A DNA stretch of 64,000 bases, from the NCBI GenBank assembly GCA_963790525.1, contig CAWBOV010000004.1, forward strand, positions 186,001-250,000. Reading direction: 5' to 3'. A program made the position numbers and the translations under genes. The notes beneath the pieces are model-generated. The model ran no database searches. It saw only the letters and a program-made list of their open reading frames with translations, and was not told the DNA's origin. Source of the stretch: CAWBOV01 sp963790525. GTDB lineage: Bacteria > Actinomycetota > Actinomycetes > Mycobacteriales > Jatrophihabitantaceae. Positions 35,806 to 44,751 of this stretch are shown here, piece by piece (positions within the stretch are counted from its first letter, which is position 1; each line of letters starts with the position of its first letter).

Positions 35806-36398
35806 GCTCGGCGCGGGCGCTCGCGGCGGGAGCGGCACTCCTCACGGCCGGGCTGGTGACGGCCTGCGGGAGCGCGGGCTCGGCCTCGGCCCGCCTGGCC
35901 ATGCCCGCCGGGACCGACTACAACGCCACCGTCGCGACGACATCGACCCGGGGCGTCTCCTCGGTCATCGGCGACATCGTCCCGTGCCTCACCGGCGGTG
36001 GTCCGGTCACGGTCCTCGCCGTGGGTTTCACGACCTCCGGCGGCGGGATGAGCCTGCAGGGGTGGGGCGCGCAGCCCAACCCGCTGCAGACCGGCGTGGG
36101 GGAGATCGTCGGCATGGTGGACAGCACCCTCGCCAGGCAACGGGTTCCCCCCGGGCCGGTCACCGTGAGCAATCGGTGCGGAACCGACCAGATCTCGACG
36201 GACTTCGAGATCCAGGTGACCCGGCTCGGGACGGCAACCGCGTGGGGGCGGGGCATCACGTTCACCTACCTGGTCGACGGCCACGCACGCGAACTCCACG
36301 CGAACTGGGACGTCGCACTGTGCGGCAACACCGATCCCCCGGGCGCGCTGTCGGGGCAGTGCGGCAAGCACGGGGCGGGCGGCAGCCGCGGTGCTTGA
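35802..36398 (+). CDS. Putative lipoprotein of unknown function
   Basis: A 198-residue protein whose N-terminus (SSARALAAGAALLTAGLVTAC) is a lipoprotein signal with lipobox LVTAC at Cys22. The mature part has four cysteines (IVPCLTGGG, NRCGTDQ, ALCGNTD, GQCGKH) and no known domain. GTG 35802 overlaps the upstream stop (GTGA). It is an operon partner of the secreted protein before it. Confidence 0.72.
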   Translation: MSSARALAAGAALLTAGLVTACGSAGSASARLAMPAGTDYNATVATTSTRGVSSVIGDIVPCLTGGGPVTVLAVGFTTSGGGMSLQGWGAQPNPLQTGVGEIVGMVDSTLARQRVPPGPVTVSNRCGTDQISTDFEIQVTRLGTATAWGRGITFTYLVDGHARELHANWDVALCGNTDPPGALSGQCGKHGAGGSRGA

Positions 36399-36475
36399 GG
36401 GATCCGGTCCGGGCGTGAGACAGTGCGAGCCGATCGCGGCGACGTGGCCCGCCGGTCCTGCCCAGGAGGTGGAGC

Positions 36476-37036
36476 GTGGCGGTACTCACTGAGCCCGGGG
36501 TGCGGGTACCGACCGATCGACGGCGACGCGCGCCGTGGGTGGTTCTCCTCGCAGCCGTCCTCGCCTCGGTTCTGGCGATCGGGGGCGTGCGCTGGCTGCG
36601 TTCGGACAGCCCGCTCGTCGGCGCCGGCGGACGGCTGGCCACGACGATGTCGGTCGGCAGCACCTCGTATGTCGGGGTGCTCATCGAGTCGAGCTCGGCG
36701 ACACGTCTGGATGTCCGCTCGGTCGCGCCCGACATCGTCACCGACTCCGCGTCCGCGACCGTCACCGTCTGGCAGTGCACCGGCCCGCGCAGCGCCCTGC
36801 TGTCGGGCGGCGCGATCGCCAGCGCGGCGCAGACGGCCGCCGACTGCACGGCGCTGGTCCCGTTCCGCCCGGGAACGCGGCCGATCGGGTTCAGCGCATC
36901 GTCTCCGCTCCTGCTCGCCGTCACACCCCGGCACGCGGGGGCGGTGGAACTCGGCGGCGCCTACGTGGGGTTCCGGCACGGCCTCCGCAGCGGGCGTCAG
37001 CTCGTCGGTTCCGCTGTCGTGCTCACCGTCGCCTGA
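36476..37036 (+). CDS. Single-pass exported protein of unknown function
   Basis: A 186-residue protein: basic N-terminus (TDRRRRAPW), one membrane helix (~21-39), then an exported beta-rich domain with two cysteines (WQCTGP, ADCTAL). GTG 36476 has AGGAGGTGG just upstream. It follows the lipoprotein by 77 bp and ends 55 bp before guaB3. Third member of an exported-protein cassette set between guaB2 and guaB3; function unknown. Confidence 0.72.
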   Translation: MAVLTEPGVRVPTDRRRRAPWVVLLAAVLASVLAIGGVRWLRSDSPLVGAGGRLATTMSVGSTSYVGVLIESSSATRLDVRSVAPDIVTDSASATVTVWQCTGPRSALLSGGAIASAAQTAADCTALVPFRPGTRPIGFSASSPLLLAVTPRHAGAVELGGAYVGFRHGLRSGRQLVGSAVVLTVA

Positions 37037-37078
37037 GCACCGCCATCCAGCCCCTGTCTCGGTCGAGCATCCGTACGG

Positions 37079-37084
37079 CAGACT
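37079..37084 (+). promoter_or_regulatory. -10 box for leaderless guaB3
   Basis: CAGACT ends exactly 7 nt before ATG 37092. Confidence 0.42.
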
Positions 37085-37091
37085 GACGGGC

Positions 37092-38228
37092 ATGCCTGAC
37101 ACCGTCGAGATCGGCCTGGGACGCACTGCCCGGCGTGGGTACCACCTCGCCGAGGTCGCCCTCGTGCCGACGCGCCGCACCCGTGCCTCCGCCCAGGTGT
37201 CCACCGCCTGGCAGATCGACGCGCACAGCTTCGGGCTGCCGTTCATGGCGGCGCCGTCGGATGCCATCGTCTCGCCGCGGTCGGCGCCGATCATCGACCG
37301 GCTGGGCGGACTGGCCGTCCTGGACGGTGAGGGACTGTGGACGCGCTACACCGACCCCACCGGGCACCTGGCCGCCCTCGCCGACAGCGACGACCCCGAC
37401 CTGCAGAGCATCTACTCCCGCCCGGTCTCGCCGGAGCTGCTCCGTCAGCGCATCGGTGAGCTGCGCTCCTCCGGGGCTCGCGTCGCCGTCCGGCTCTCGC
37501 CGCAGCACACCGGGGAACTCGCGCCGCACGTGCTGGCGGCCGGCGTGGACATGCTCGTCATCCAGGGCACGGTGATCTCCGCCGAGCACGTCATCGGGAC
37601 GGTCGGCTCGGAGGGTTCCAACGCGGCGCTCAACCTCAAGACGTTCATCGCGGAGCTGGACGTGCCCGTCATCGTCGGCGGCTGCGCCAACTACCAGACC
37701 GCGCTCCACCTCATGCGCACCGGCGCGGCCGGTGTGATCGTCGGCTACGGCGCGCACCTCGGTTCGACGACGTCGTCGGTGCTGGGGATCGAGGTGCCGA
37801 TGGCCACGGCGATCGTCGACGCGGCCGCCGCCCGGCGCGACTACCTGGACGAGACCGGTGGCCGCTACGTCCACCTGATCAGCTACGGCGACACCCACAC
37901 CGGCGGTGACATCGCCAAGGCCCTCGCGTGCGGTGCCGATGCGGTCATGCTCGGCTCGCCGCTGGCGGCGTCGTCCGACTCGCCCGGGCAGGGGCTCTAC
38001 TGGGACGCCACGGCCGCGCACCCACGGGTGCCGCGCTCGGCGATCATCGACTTCCGCGAACCGGGGGAGAAGCTGCCCGCGCTCGAGGAGATCATCAACG
38101 GCCCCACCTCCGACCCGTCCGGCGAGCACAACCTGTTCGGTGCCGTCCGCCGGGCGATGGCCAAGTGCGGGTACTCCTCGGTGAAGGAGTTCCAGAAGGC
38201 CGAGCTGGTCCTCACGCCTCAGCGCTGA
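37092..38228 (+). CDS. guaB3: GuaB3 family IMP dehydrogenase-related protein
   Basis: A 378-residue barrel protein of the GuaB3 class, without CBS domains. Start MPDTVEIGLGRTARRGYHLAEVALVPTRRTR and end VRRAMAKCGYSSVKEFQKAELVLTP match mycobacterial GuaB3. The IMPDH catalytic Cys is replaced: VGYGAHLGSTTSSVLGIEVP aligns where IMPDH has GPGSICTTR. It therefore cannot use the covalent IMPDH mechanism as usually drawn; cyanobacterial members have been reported to act as GMP reductases. Role here uncertain. Confidence 0.93.
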   Translation: MPDTVEIGLGRTARRGYHLAEVALVPTRRTRASAQVSTAWQIDAHSFGLPFMAAPSDAIVSPRSAPIIDRLGGLAVLDGEGLWTRYTDPTGHLAALADSDDPDLQSIYSRPVSPELLRQRIGELRSSGARVAVRLSPQHTGELAPHVLAAGVDMLVIQGTVISAEHVIGTVGSEGSNAALNLKTFIAELDVPVIVGGCANYQTALHLMRTGAAGVIVGYGAHLGSTTSSVLGIEVPMATAIVDAAAARRDYLDETGGRYVHLISYGDTHTGGDIAKALACGADAVMLGSPLAASSDSPGQGLYWDATAAHPRVPRSAIIDFREPGEKLPALEEIINGPTSDPSGEHNLFGAVRRAMAKCGYSSVKEFQKAELVLTPQR

Positions 38229-38247
38229 GCGGGACCTCGCGCGCGGC

Positions 38248-39249
38248 TCACAGCCAGTCCTTGCGGCGGAACATCACGAACAGGACCGTGACCGCGATGA
38301 CGATGACCGCGGTGCTCGCGATGAAGCCCGAGGTGTGGCTGAACCCGGGGTAGGGGACGTTCTGGCCGTAGAAGCCGGTCACCGCAGTGGGCACCGCGAT
38401 GATCGCCGCCCACGAGGTGAGCTTCTTCATGATCGTGTTCATGCGGGCGTCGGCCAGCGACAGGTTCGTCTCGAAGATGGTGCTGACCATGTCGCGCAGG
38501 GACTCGGTCCACTCCGCCGCGCGCAGGACATGGTCGTAGAGGTCCTGGAAGTAGGAGTCCAGCTCGGGGTCGTAGTGTCGCTCGCCCCCGTCGTGGCGCT
38601 GCAGGCCGCCGACGACCTCGCGCATCGGCAGGACGATCCGGCGCAGGGCCACGAGCGACTTGCGCAGCTGGAAGGAATGCCGCTGCACCTCGCGCGTGAG
38701 CGGCTTCTCGTCGAAGAGGCCGTCCTCGAGGCTCTCGATCTCGTCGTCGAGACTCTGGACCGCGTCGAAGTGACTGTCGACGATGACGTCGAGCAGCCCG
38801 TGGAACAGGCCGCTGACACCGTGCGCGATGAGGTTCGGCGTCTGATCCCACCGTTCGAGCACCGGGGTGAGATCGAACAGCGCGCCGTTCTCGTGCTGCG
38901 TGCGCACCGTGATCAGCGCGTTCTTCACCTTGAACGCCGAGATCTGGGCGAGCTGGATCTGCGGGTTGCCGGCGACGAAACCGGCCGAGTAGGCGGTCAG
39001 GAACAGGTGGGTGGAGTAGCGCGTCAGCTTCGGCCGCTCGTACTGGTCGACGGCGTCCTCGACCGCGTTGGGGTCCAGGGACAGCTCGTCGGCGAGCTTG
39101 TGGAGCATGCTCGCGTCGGGATAGGAGATGTCCATCCACACCACGCAGCTGCCGTCCTCGATGTGATCCGACAGCGTCGCGAACTCGATGTCGTCCTCGG
39201 TGATCTTGCCGTCGACCCAGATCCGCGATCTGATTGCGCATTCCGTCAT
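38248..39249 (-). CDS. corA: CorA-type divalent cation transporter
   Basis: Membrane channel for Mg2+/Co2+, 333 residues. The long cytoplasmic domain includes VVWMDISYPDASMLHKLADELSLDPNAVEDAVD and the stalk helix. Two C-terminal helices (~275-295, 305-325) are joined by TGFYGQNVPYPGF and end with the basic FRRKDWL. The family's signature GMN at the pore mouth reads GQN here, as in a distinct group of actinobacterial proteins. It converges with guaB3. Confidence 0.92.
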   Translation of the reverse strand: MTECAIRSRIWVDGKITEDDIEFATLSDHIEDGSCVVWMDISYPDASMLHKLADELSLDPNAVEDAVDQYERPKLTRYSTHLFLTAYSAGFVAGNPQIQLAQISAFKVKNALITVRTQHENGALFDLTPVLERWDQTPNLIAHGVSGLFHGLLDVIVDSHFDAVQSLDDEIESLEDGLFDEKPLTREVQRHSFQLRKSLVALRRIVLPMREVVGGLQRHDGGERHYDPELDSYFQDLYDHVLRAAEWTESLRDMVSTIFETNLSLADARMNTIMKKLTSWAAIIAVPTAVTGFYGQNVPYPGFSHTSGFIASTAVIVIAVTVLFVMFRRKDWL

Positions 39250-39290
39250 GGTCTGAGTGTCCGCGACCGGCCGGGTGGCCGCGCGCCCGG

Positions 39291-39296
39291 TAGCGT
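39291..39296 (+). promoter_or_regulatory. -10 box for leaderless SDR gene
   Basis: TAGCGT ends exactly 7 nt before GTG 39304. Confidence 0.4.
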
Positions 39297-39303
39297 CGGT
39301 GGC

Positions 39304-40245
39304 GTGACCTGGACCCTGAACGACCTGCCTGACCGGACCGGAACCAGCGCGGTCGTCACCGGCGCGAACTCCGGGATCGGCTACCCCACCGCGCTCGAAC
39401 TGGCCCGGCGCGGAGCCCGGGTGACGCTCGCCTGCCGTTCCGCGGCGAAGGGAGCCGCTGCCGCCGAGCGCATCCGCGCCGAGCTCCCCGGCGCCGATGT
39501 GGCCGCCGCGGTGCTCGATCTGTCGCGGTCGGACTCCGTGGCCGCGTTCGCCGACGCCTGGCAGGGGCCGCTGGACCTGCTCGTCAACAACGCCGGAGTG
39601 ATGGCGCCGCTGCACCGAGCGGAGACCGCCGACGGGTTCGAGCTCCAGTTCGGCACCAATCACCTCGGCCACTTCGCCCTGACCGGGCGCCTGCTCGGCG
39701 CTCTGCGCGCCGCACCGGCGCCGCGCGTGGTGACCGTGTCCTCGCTGGCGCACCGGAGCGCGGCCGGCGACTTCCCGGCCGACGCGCAGTCGGTCCGCAG
39801 GTACCGCGCGCAGATGTCCTACGGCAACTCCAAGCTCGCGAACCTGCTGTTCGCCCTGGAGCTGCAGCGCCGGGCGACCGCCGCCGGCGACAACCTGGCC
39901 AGCGTGGCGGCACACCCCGGCCTCGCCTCGACCAATCTCGTCGTCAACCCCGACGGTATCGGCGGGACGCGCCTGTTCCGGTTGGTGGCGCCGCTGGTGG
40001 TGCGGCTGATCGCGCAGTCCGCCGCCGACGGCGCGCTTCCGACGCTGTACGCCGCGAGCGCCGCCGAGCCGGGGACCTACATCGGCCCGCAGTCGCTGCG
40101 CGAGTCACGGGGGCTGCCGGGGCTGGCGACGATGTCCCCGCAGGCGGTCGACCCGGTCCGTGCGACCCGGCTGTGGGACCTGAGCGAGGACCTGACCGGC
40201 GTCCACTACGACTGGTCCGCCGCCCCGCTCGCGGGCGCGGGCTGA
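39304..40245 (+). CDS. Short-chain dehydrogenase (retinol-dehydrogenase-like)
   Basis: A 313-residue SDR: cofactor motif VVTGANSGIGYPTALELARRGARVTLACR (Arg suggests NADPH), LLVNNAGVMAPLHRAETADGFELQFGTNHLGHFALT, catalytic Ser in VTVSSLAHR and Tyr-x3-Lys in MSYGNSKLANLLFALEL. The pattern matches oxidoreductases of the WWOX/retinol dehydrogenase type; the substrate is unknown. It diverges from corA. Confidence 0.9.
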   Translation: MTWTLNDLPDRTGTSAVVTGANSGIGYPTALELARRGARVTLACRSAAKGAAAAERIRAELPGADVAAAVLDLSRSDSVAAFADAWQGPLDLLVNNAGVMAPLHRAETADGFELQFGTNHLGHFALTGRLLGALRAAPAPRVVTVSSLAHRSAAGDFPADAQSVRRYRAQMSYGNSKLANLLFALELQRRATAAGDNLASVAAHPGLASTNLVVNPDGIGGTRLFRLVAPLVVRLIAQSAADGALPTLYAASAAEPGTYIGPQSLRESRGLPGLATMSPQAVDPVRATRLWDLSEDLTGVHYDWSAAPLAGAG

Positions 40246-40306
40246 GCGCTGCCGGCGCCCCTTGTGCGGCGTTCGTCTGCTGCGCGGTGCCGACTGCGCG
40301 AGCCCT

Positions 40307-40312
40307 TAGACT
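40307..40312 (+). promoter_or_regulatory. -10 box for leaderless guaA
   Basis: TAGACT ends 6 nt before GTG 40319, again consistent with transcription starting at or next to the start codon. Confidence 0.42.
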
Positions 40313-40318
40313 GCGGAT

Positions 40319-41881
40319 GTGCAGCCTGACCTGGTCCTCGTCGTCGACTACGGCGCTCAGTACGCCCAGCTGATCGCGCGCCGCGTGCGAGAGGCCCACG
40401 TCTACTCCGAGATCGTCCCGCATTCGATGCCGGCCGCGGAGATGCTGGCCAAGCGACCCGCGGCGATCATCCTGTCCGGGGGCCCGTCGTCGGTCTACGC
40501 CGAGGGCGCGCCCAGCACCGACCCGTCGCTGCTCGAGGCCGGTGTCCCCGTCTTCGGTATCTGCTACGGCTTCCAGGCCATGGCGCAGGCGCTCGGTGGC
40601 GAGGTCGCGCACACCGGTGGCAGCGAGTTCGGCCGCACGGACGTCACGCTCGACACGTCCTCCGCGCTGCTGGCCGGTCTCCCGTCGACGCAGTCGGTGT
40701 GGATGAGCCACGGTGACGCCGTCACGCTCGCTCCTCCCGGGTTCGCCGTCACGGCGGCGACCCTCGGCGCCCCGGTGGCCGCGTTCGAGGACACCGCGCG
40801 GGGTCTGGCGGGCGTGCAGTTCCACCCCGAGGTCCTGCACACGGCGAACGGGCAGAAGATCATCGAGCGGTTCCTGACGGAGATCGCCGGGATCACCCCG
40901 TCGTGGACGCCGTCGAACATCATCGACGAGCAGATCGACATCGTGCGCGCGCAGGTCGGTGGCAAGCGAGTGATCTGCGGTCTGTCCGGCGGCGTCGACT
41001 CGGCCGTCGCCGCCGCGCTCGTGCAGCGCGCTGTCGGTGACCAGCTGACCTGCGTGTTCGTCGACCACGGTCTGCTGCGCGCCGGTGAGGCCGAGCAGGT
41101 CGAGACCGATTTCGTCGAGGCCACCGGGGTACAACTCAAGGTTGTAGATGCCAGGGAGCAGTTCCTGGCTGCTCTCGCCGGCGTCAGCGACCCCGAGCAG
41201 AAGCGCAAGATCATCGGGCGTGAGTTCATCCGGGTGTTCGAGGCCGCGGCTCGTGAGGTCGTCGCCGACGCGGGCGCACACGGCGAGAGCGTGGAGTTCC
41301 TCGTCCAGGGGACGTTGTACCCGGACGTCGTCGAATCCGGCGGCGGTACGGGTGCGGCGAACATCAAGAGCCATCACAACGTGGGTGGCCTGCCCGACGA
41401 CATGCAGTTCGCGCTCGTCGAGCCCCTGCGGGCGCTGTTCAAGGACGAGGTGCGCCGGGTCGGTGAGGAACTCGGGCTGCCTGCCGAGATCGTCTGGCGC
41501 CAGCCGTTCCCGGGGCCGGGCCTCGGTATCCGGATCGTCGGGGCAGTGGACGCCGAACGCCTCGACATCCTGCGCCGCGCCGACGCGATCGCCCGCGCCG
41601 AACTGTCCGCCGCCGGGCTCGACCGCGAGATCTGGCAGTGCCCGGTCGTGCTGCTCGCCGACGTCCGTTCGGTCGGCGTCCAGGGCGACGGCCGCACCTA
41701 CGGCCACCCGATCGTGCTCCGGCCGGTCTCCAGCGAGGACGCCATGACCGCCGACTGGACCCGCGTTCCCTACGACGTCCTGGCGCGGATCTCCACCCGG
41801 ATCACCAACGAGGTGCGGGAGGTCAACCGGGTCACGCTGGACATCACCAGCAAGCCACCCGGCACCATCGAGTGGGAGTAG
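40319..41881 (+). CDS. guaA: GMP synthase (glutamine-hydrolysing)
   Basis: Aminates XMP to GMP. The 520-residue enzyme has a class I glutaminase (ILSGGPSSVYAEGAP, Cys82 in FGICYGFQAM, VQFHPEV), the ATP-pyrophosphatase P-loop LSGGVDSAVAAALV, FVDHGLLR, and the C-terminal dimerisation domain with RQPFPGPGLGIRI, VVLLADVRSVGVQGD and ending ITSKPPGTIEWE. GTG start gives VQPDLVLVVDYGAQYAQLI. It completes the guaB2-guaB3-guaA series. Confidence 0.98.
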   Translation: MQPDLVLVVDYGAQYAQLIARRVREAHVYSEIVPHSMPAAEMLAKRPAAIILSGGPSSVYAEGAPSTDPSLLEAGVPVFGICYGFQAMAQALGGEVAHTGGSEFGRTDVTLDTSSALLAGLPSTQSVWMSHGDAVTLAPPGFAVTAATLGAPVAAFEDTARGLAGVQFHPEVLHTANGQKIIERFLTEIAGITPSWTPSNIIDEQIDIVRAQVGGKRVICGLSGGVDSAVAAALVQRAVGDQLTCVFVDHGLLRAGEAEQVETDFVEATGVQLKVVDAREQFLAALAGVSDPEQKRKIIGREFIRVFEAAAREVVADAGAHGESVEFLVQGTLYPDVVESGGGTGAANIKSHHNVGGLPDDMQFALVEPLRALFKDEVRRVGEELGLPAEIVWRQPFPGPGLGIRIVGAVDAERLDILRRADAIARAELSAAGLDREIWQCPVVLLADVRSVGVQGDGRTYGHPIVLRPVSSEDAMTADWTRVPYDVLARISTRITNEVREVNRVTLDITSKPPGTIEWE

Positions 41882-41888
41882 CGGAGTA

Positions 41889-41918
41889 GCCCGAGCGTCG
41901 GAAGTCTCCATCTCGGGC
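41889..41918 (+). terminator. Possible guaA terminator
   Basis: GCCCGAG (41889-41895) pairs with CTCGGGC (41912-41918) 8 bp after the guaA stop. The loop is 16 nt and there is no T-run, so strength is moderate. Confidence 0.4.
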
Positions 41919-41948
41919 ACGGCGGCGGAGCTACCCGGCGGTGTGGCG

Positions 41949-42335
41949 TCAAGCGGGCTCGTGTCCCTCGTCGATCGGGTCGGCCCAGCCTGGTCGCGTG
42001 ACGAGGCAGAACGGATGGCCTGCCGGATCGGCGAAAACGTCCTCACCTGCGAGTCGGGTGGCTCCGAGCGCCACGACCAACGGCGCCGCAGCGGTGACGT
42101 CCTCCACCATGACGTCGAGGTGGAGCTGTTGCGGGATCGACATGTCCGGCCACGTGGGACGCCGATGATCAGGAGCGCGTTGAAAGGCCAGTCCTGATGC
42201 CTGCGAGCTGGTCGACACGACGACCCAGTCCTCGCTCGCGTAGGTGATCGGATCACCCAGCAGCGCGGAGTAGAACTCCGCCAGCGCAAGGGGGTCCGGG
42301 CAGTCGAGCACCACATGATGTACACGGCCGATCAT
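41949..42335 (-). CDS. VOC (glyoxalase-fold) protein
   Basis: A 128-residue vicinal-oxygen-chelate protein: IGRVHHVVLDCPDPLALAEFYSALLGDPI, LHLDVMVEDVTAAAPLVVALGATRLAG, FADPAGHPFCLVTRPGW. Glyoxalase_6-like subfamily; substrate unknown. ATG 42335 is chosen because the fold begins with IGRVHHVVLD. It is transcribed opposite to the globin gene, whose start is only 16 bp away. Confidence 0.88.
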   Translation of the reverse strand: MIGRVHHVVLDCPDPLALAEFYSALLGDPITYASEDWVVVSTSSQASGLAFQRAPDHRRPTWPDMSIPQQLHLDVMVEDVTAAAPLVVALGATRLAGEDVFADPAGHPFCLVTRPGWADPIDEGHEPA

Positions 42336-42351
42336 GATGTGATCATGGTGC

Positions 42352-42828
42352 ATGGCTGCTGACGCGGATCCGGTCCCGACGCTCATCGAATGGGCCGGCG
42401 GTCCGACGAGGGTCGCGGCGATGATCAACGCCTTCTACGACCGCGTCGAGCAGGACGACCTGCTGGGTCCGCTGTTCCCGGGCGGCGTCAGCGCGGAACA
42501 CCGCGACCATGTCGCAGCCTGGTGGAGTGAGGTCCTCGGCGGGCCGACCCGCTACAGCGACGAGCTGGGCGGCTATGAGCGGATGCTGTCGCATCACCGC
42601 AGCCTGGCGATCACGTCCGAACAGCGACTCCGTTTCGTCACCCTGATGAGCCGGGCCGCGGACGATGCCGAACTCCCCGGTGACCCCGAGTTCCGCGCCG
42701 CGATCATGGGCTATCTGGAGTGGGGGACGCGCCTGGCGGTCGAGAACTCCCAACCGGATGCGCGGCCCGTGCTCCATGCTCCCGTCCCGCGCTGGGGATG
42801 GGGAGTGGCGCCGCCGTATAAGCCGTAG
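42352..42828 (+). CDS. Truncated-haemoglobin-like globin
   Basis: A 158-residue single-domain truncated globin, closest by eye to group II. Start: TLIEWAGGPTRVAAMINAFYDRVEQDDLLGPLFP; the haem-ligand region is GGYERMLSHHRSLAITSEQRLRFVTLM with His81/His82 candidates for the proximal ligand; then FRAAIMGYLEWGTRLAVENSQP. Likely binds O2 or NO. It faces the VOC gene across 16 bp containing overlapping GATCAT repeats, so the two share a control region. Confidence 0.85.
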   Translation: MAADADPVPTLIEWAGGPTRVAAMINAFYDRVEQDDLLGPLFPGGVSAEHRDHVAAWWSEVLGGPTRYSDELGGYERMLSHHRSLAITSEQRLRFVTLMSRAADDAELPGDPEFRAAIMGYLEWGTRLAVENSQPDARPVLHAPVPRWGWGVAPPYKP

Positions 42829-42840
42829 CGACGCGTGTGA

Positions 42841-44030
42841 TCAGCTCAGCGGCAATCCGGCCACGACGCCGATCGCCCCCGCGACCCCGGCCCCCACGAG
42901 CGCGGGCACGACGCCGCGTCGCAGTGCGAACAGCCAGAGCGCCACGGCCACGAGCACGACGACCTGCCACGGGTGGGCGATCGCGGACGCCAACACGACG
43001 GCCGATCCCGCGATCGCGCCGATGGCCGCTGGACCCGCGCCGTCGAGAAACGCCTGTACCCCGGCGTTCGTGCGCAGCCGGTCGAACCTGGGGCCGCCGA
43101 TCAGCACGAACAGGAACGACGGCCCGAAGCGCGATCGCCGCGGCCAGCAGCCCGCCCCCGACCCCGGCCGCCGCGTAGCCGACGACGGCGACCGTCTGCA
43201 CCACGGGTCCGGGGGTGATCTGCCCCAACGCGACCGCATTGAGGAACTGCGCGTCGGTCATCCAGTGGTAGCGGTCCACGGCGTCGGAGCGCATCAGCGG
43301 AATGATCACGAACCCACCGCCGTAGGACAGTGCACCGACCTTGATCGCCGTCCAGGCCAGCGCGAACAGCCCGCCCGTGACCGGCGGCGCGGCCAGCGCG
43401 AACGGCACCGAACGCACCCCGCCGTTCGGCGTGACGGCCTGTCGCACGCAGACCTCGACGCCCCCCGCGACGAGCAGCACCAGGACCACGAACGGCCCGA
43501 CAGCGACGGTGGCTGCGGCCCCTGCCACCGCGTACCCGACCCACCTGGCGTGCTGGCGTGGTCGATGCGCTCGTTTCCAGCTCGCCGGCACCAGGCCCCA
43601 CGCCGCGTGGGCGGCCACGGCGGCGACAGCTCCGCCGGCTCCGGCCGCCGCACCCCTGACCGCGAGCGGCGGATGACCGCTCAGGAACAGGGCAGCCAGC
43701 GCCAGGATCAGGATCAGGCCGGGCACGATGAAGCACAGTCCACCGATGATCGCTCCGAGCGGCCCGCGCAGTCGCCACGCGCAGAAGATCGACAGCTGCG
43801 TCGACGCCGGCCCGGGCAGCAGGTTCGTGGCGGCGATGCCGTCCTCGAACTCCTCGGGTCTGATCCATCCGCGATCGGTCGACACAGAGCTTGCGCAGCA
43901 ACGCGATGTGCGCGGGTGGACCGCCGAAGCCGATGCAGCCGATCCGGCCCCACTCGCGGGCGATGGTGGCCAGGGACGGCGCACCGGGTGACGGATCGGC
44001 GGAGGACGGGTCAGCGTCGGGAGCCGTCAC
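42841..44030 (-). pseudogene. chrA: Chromate transporter ChrA (two frameshifts)
   Basis: CHR-family membrane carrier with two homologous halves. N-half: EWGRIGCIGFGGPPAHIALLRKLCVD, EFEDGIAATNLLPGPASTQLSIFCAWRLRG. C-half: LAWTAIKVGALSYGGGFVIIPLMRSDAV, FLNAVALGQITPGPVVQTVAVVGYAAAG, then SFLFVLIGGPRF to the end. Extra single bases near 43875 and 43130 split it into three frames; both ends are complete (~395 residues in all). GTG 44030 begins TAPDADPSSADPS. Likely intact in the organism. Chromate efflux is the family role, not proven here. Confidence 0.85.
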
Positions 44031-44095
44031 GGGAGCAGTGTGCCTGACACGGGTGAACCCTGGGCGTCGCCGGACCCGCCACATGGTCGCGGTGC

Positions 44096-44734
44096 CTAGC
44101 CGGTTGCGAACGTCCGGATGTGCGCGAGGACGGCGTCCAGACCGGCGCGCAGGGGGGTGGTGTTGCGCCGTGTCTGGGTGAGCAGCAGGCCACCCTGCAG
44201 CGCGGTCAGGAGGGCCAGGGCCAGCGCGTCGGTGTCGGAGTCGGGACGCAGCTCGCCGCGATCGCGCATGCGCGCCAAGCCGGCGCGGATCGGGGCCTCC
44301 CACCGCTCGAAGCTCTCCACGAGGTCCGCTCGAGCGCGGGGGTCGATGTCGGCCAGCTCGGCGGCGATGGAGCCGATCGGACAGCCGCCGACGCAATTGC
44401 GCGCCGCCTGCATGTCCACGAGCAGGTCACGCCAGCGGTCGAGTGCCTCGAAGCTGTCGAGTTCGTCGAGGACGGGACGCTGCGCGGCCAGGATGCCGTC
44501 CGTCTGGTGCGCGATGACAGCCCGGATCAGGTCGTCCTTGTCCGCGAAGTAGTGATACAGCTGCGAGGCGCTCACCCCGGCGCGGCGTTGGACGTCGTCG
44601 ATGCCGGTTCTGGCGACGCCGTGGGCGAAGACCAGCTCGGACGCGGCCTCGATGATGCGCGCGCGGGTGAGCGCGCCCTTCGCAGTGAGTTTCCGGGTCG
44701 CTGATGACCCCTTCCGGACGGTCGACGCGCTCAT
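44096..44734 (-). CDS. TetR-family transcriptional repressor
   Basis: A 212-residue regulator: N-terminal helix-turn-helix LTRARIIEAASELVFAHGVARTGIDDVQRRAGVSASQLYHYFADKDDLIRAVI (~22-75), then a ligand domain with VGGCPIGSIAAELADIDPRAR typical of the TetR C-terminal AcrR/YcdC-like group. It diverges from an SDR gene across 89 bp holding two operators, so it very likely represses itself and the SDR. Confidence 0.92.
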   Translation of the reverse strand: MSASTVRKGSSATRKLTAKGALTRARIIEAASELVFAHGVARTGIDDVQRRAGVSASQLYHYFADKDDLIRAVIAHQTDGILAAQRPVLDELDSFEALDRWRDLLVDMQAARNCVGGCPIGSIAAELADIDPRARADLVESFERWEAPIRAGLARMRDRGELRPDSDTDALALALLTALQGGLLLTQTRRNTTPLRAGLDAVLAHIRTFATG

Positions 44735-44751
44735 GGGATCAGCCTACCCGA

